From: Propionibacteriaceae bacterium
GTDB lineage: Bacteria > Actinomycetota > Actinomycetes > Propionibacteriales > Propionibacteriaceae
Assembly (NCBI GenBank): GCA_031260385.1
Contig: JAIRKB010000316.1
Coordinates: forward strand, 1 to 5,788
Length of the DNA: 5,788 nt
Reading direction: 5' to 3'
This document shows, piece after piece, positions 5,088-5,788 of this stretch. The position numbers were made by a program, and so were the translations under genes. The notes beneath the pieces were generated by a model. That model worked only from the letters and a program-made list of their open reading frames with translations. It made no database searches and had not been told where the DNA came from. Position 1 is the stretch's first letter. Every line of letters starts with the position of its first letter.

Positions 5088-5788
5088 GTGGAGATTATTG
5101 GTAGGCGCGACGAGAAAGAGGTGCTTCGGCGCTGCGCGGAGTCGGGACGACCGGAATTTCTTGCGGTATACGGCAGGCGCCGTGTCGGGAAGACCTTCTT
5201 GGTCCGCGAGTTCTTCGCTGACAACCTCCTTTTCCATTTTACGGGTGCGCAGAAAGCGTCCACCGCTCAGCAGCTCGTACATTTTGACGAAGCTTTAAGT
5301 GAACACGGACACGCGGCAAGCCAAACCTGCTCGAATTGGCACCAGGGGTTTGTTCAGCTCAAACGTTTGATCCAGAATTCCAGCAAGGACCGCAAGATTG
5401 TCTTCATCGACGAGTTGCCTTGGTTGGCAACCCCACAAAGTGATTTTCTGGCGGCGTTGGAGTATTTCTGGAACAGTTGGGGTTCCAGTCGGCCTGACCT
5501 ACTGCTGATTGTTTGTGGATCGGCCACCTCGTGGATCATCGACAACATCATCAGCGACCACGGTGGCCTACACAACCGGGTAACCCGGCAGTTGCAGTTA
5601 GCGCCGTTCAGCTTGAGTGAGTGTGAGGCCTTCCTTCAGTCACGCGGTATCGTATTCAATCGCTACCAAATTGCCGAGATGTACATGATCCTTGGCGGCG
5701 TGCCATATTACCTGGATTACCTGGAACGCGACCTATCCCCAGCAATGAACATTGACCGAATGCTTTTTGCGCCCAATGCTCCACTGTC
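5088..5788 (+). CDS. Archaeal-type P-loop ATPase (ATPase_2/DUF234-like), 3' end outside the window
   Basis: Begins at GTG 5088 behind AGAGGAGG and runs off the right edge (233 codons seen). It starts MEIIGRRDE, the usual opening of this family. Walker A is GRRRVGKT (29-36) and Walker B is IVFIDE (104-109), followed by LPWL. CGSATSW (143-149) is the sensor-like strand. HNRVTRQLQLAPFSLSE (162-178) and LGGVPYYL (202-209) are family signatures. Together these indicate the archaeal ATPase family (PF01637), a STAND-related NTPase group often followed by a C-terminal DUF234 domain, predicted nuclease-like. That part would lie beyond the window. The cellular role is not established; these genes are patchily distributed and are thought to be mobile or conflict-related. 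An overlapping ATG (5086) opens a different, non-homologous frame. The start and family are firm; function is open. Confidence 0.88.
   Translation, partial: MEIIGRRDEKEVLRRCAESGRPEFLAVYGRRRVGKTFLVREFFADNLLFHFTGAQKASTAQQLVHFDEALSEHGHAASQTCSNWHQGFVQLKRLIQNSSKDRKIVFIDELPWLATPQSDFLAALEYFWNSWGSSRPDLLLIVCGSATSWIIDNIISDHGGLHNRVTRQLQLAPFSLSECEAFLQSRGIVFNRYQIAEMYMILGGVPYYLDYLERDLSPAMNIDRMLFAPNAPL

Noticed and set aside
4881..5282. Minus-strand 133-codon frame across the gap and into the ATPase
   Set aside because: It crosses repeat copy B and the antisense of the ATPase start. Its C-terminal part looks somewhat protein-like, but the 13-bp tandem repeat accounts for its end and no family is recognised.
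5056..5298. Plus-strand frame with ATG at 5086 overlapping the ATPase start
   Set aside because: The GTG frame at 5088 carries clear Walker motifs and the ribosome binding site; this frame is its shadow.

Overview
The window reads as moderately GC-rich chromosomal DNA, most likely from an actinobacterium (Actinomycetota). The signs are a PknB-like Ser/Thr kinase with a C-terminal membrane helix, a secreted CHAP protein with an I36-inhibitor-like N-terminal part, terminator-like hairpins without U tracts, and a probable leaderless gene. I cannot place the genus; Propionibacteriaceae-like or Actinomycetaceae-like bacteria would fit, but this is only an impression.

Layout. (1) Positions 2-709, plus strand: the 3' part of a CHAP-domain cell-wall hydrolase, followed by a strong hairpin (729-767). 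(2) Positions 768-1119 hold no convincing gene; there is a 10-bp hairpin (878-907) and a short start-less open frame. (3) Minus strand: a YdjM/DUF457-type membrane metal-dependent hydrolase (1120-1827) lies downstream of an SRPBCC-like protein (1928-2512), with a duplicated ~20-bp sequence in the 100 bp between them. (4) A compact 89-bp divergent promoter region separates the SRPBCC gene from a fused methionine sulfoxide reductase, msrAB (2602-3507, plus strand). (5) A Ser/Thr kinase gene (3581-4327) has lost the end of its kinase lobe. Its membrane helix and Pro/Thr-rich tail survive in another frame (about 4285-4479). (6) A fragment of leucine-rich repeats (4564-4884) follows. (7) A 54/55-bp imperfect repeat occurs twice, at 4498-4551 between the kinase wreck and the LRR fragment, and at 5015-5069 just before the last gene. 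(8) Positions 5088-5788 hold the N-terminal 233 codons of an archaeal-type ATPase (ATPase_2/DUF234-like). It starts at GTG behind a strong ribosome binding site and runs off the right edge.

The left 3.5 kb is ordinary housekeeping and envelope material: wall hydrolysis, a membrane hydrolase and oxidative protein repair. The right 2.2 kb looks like a decaying or recombining accessory region. Its most interesting elements are the remains of what may have been a bacterial receptor-like kinase (cytoplasmic kinase, membrane helix, Pro/Thr linker, LRR ectodomain) and a repeated palindromic element that covers the probable promoter of the ATPase gene. Both interpretations are inferences and can be tested by homology search and genome-wide repeat search.
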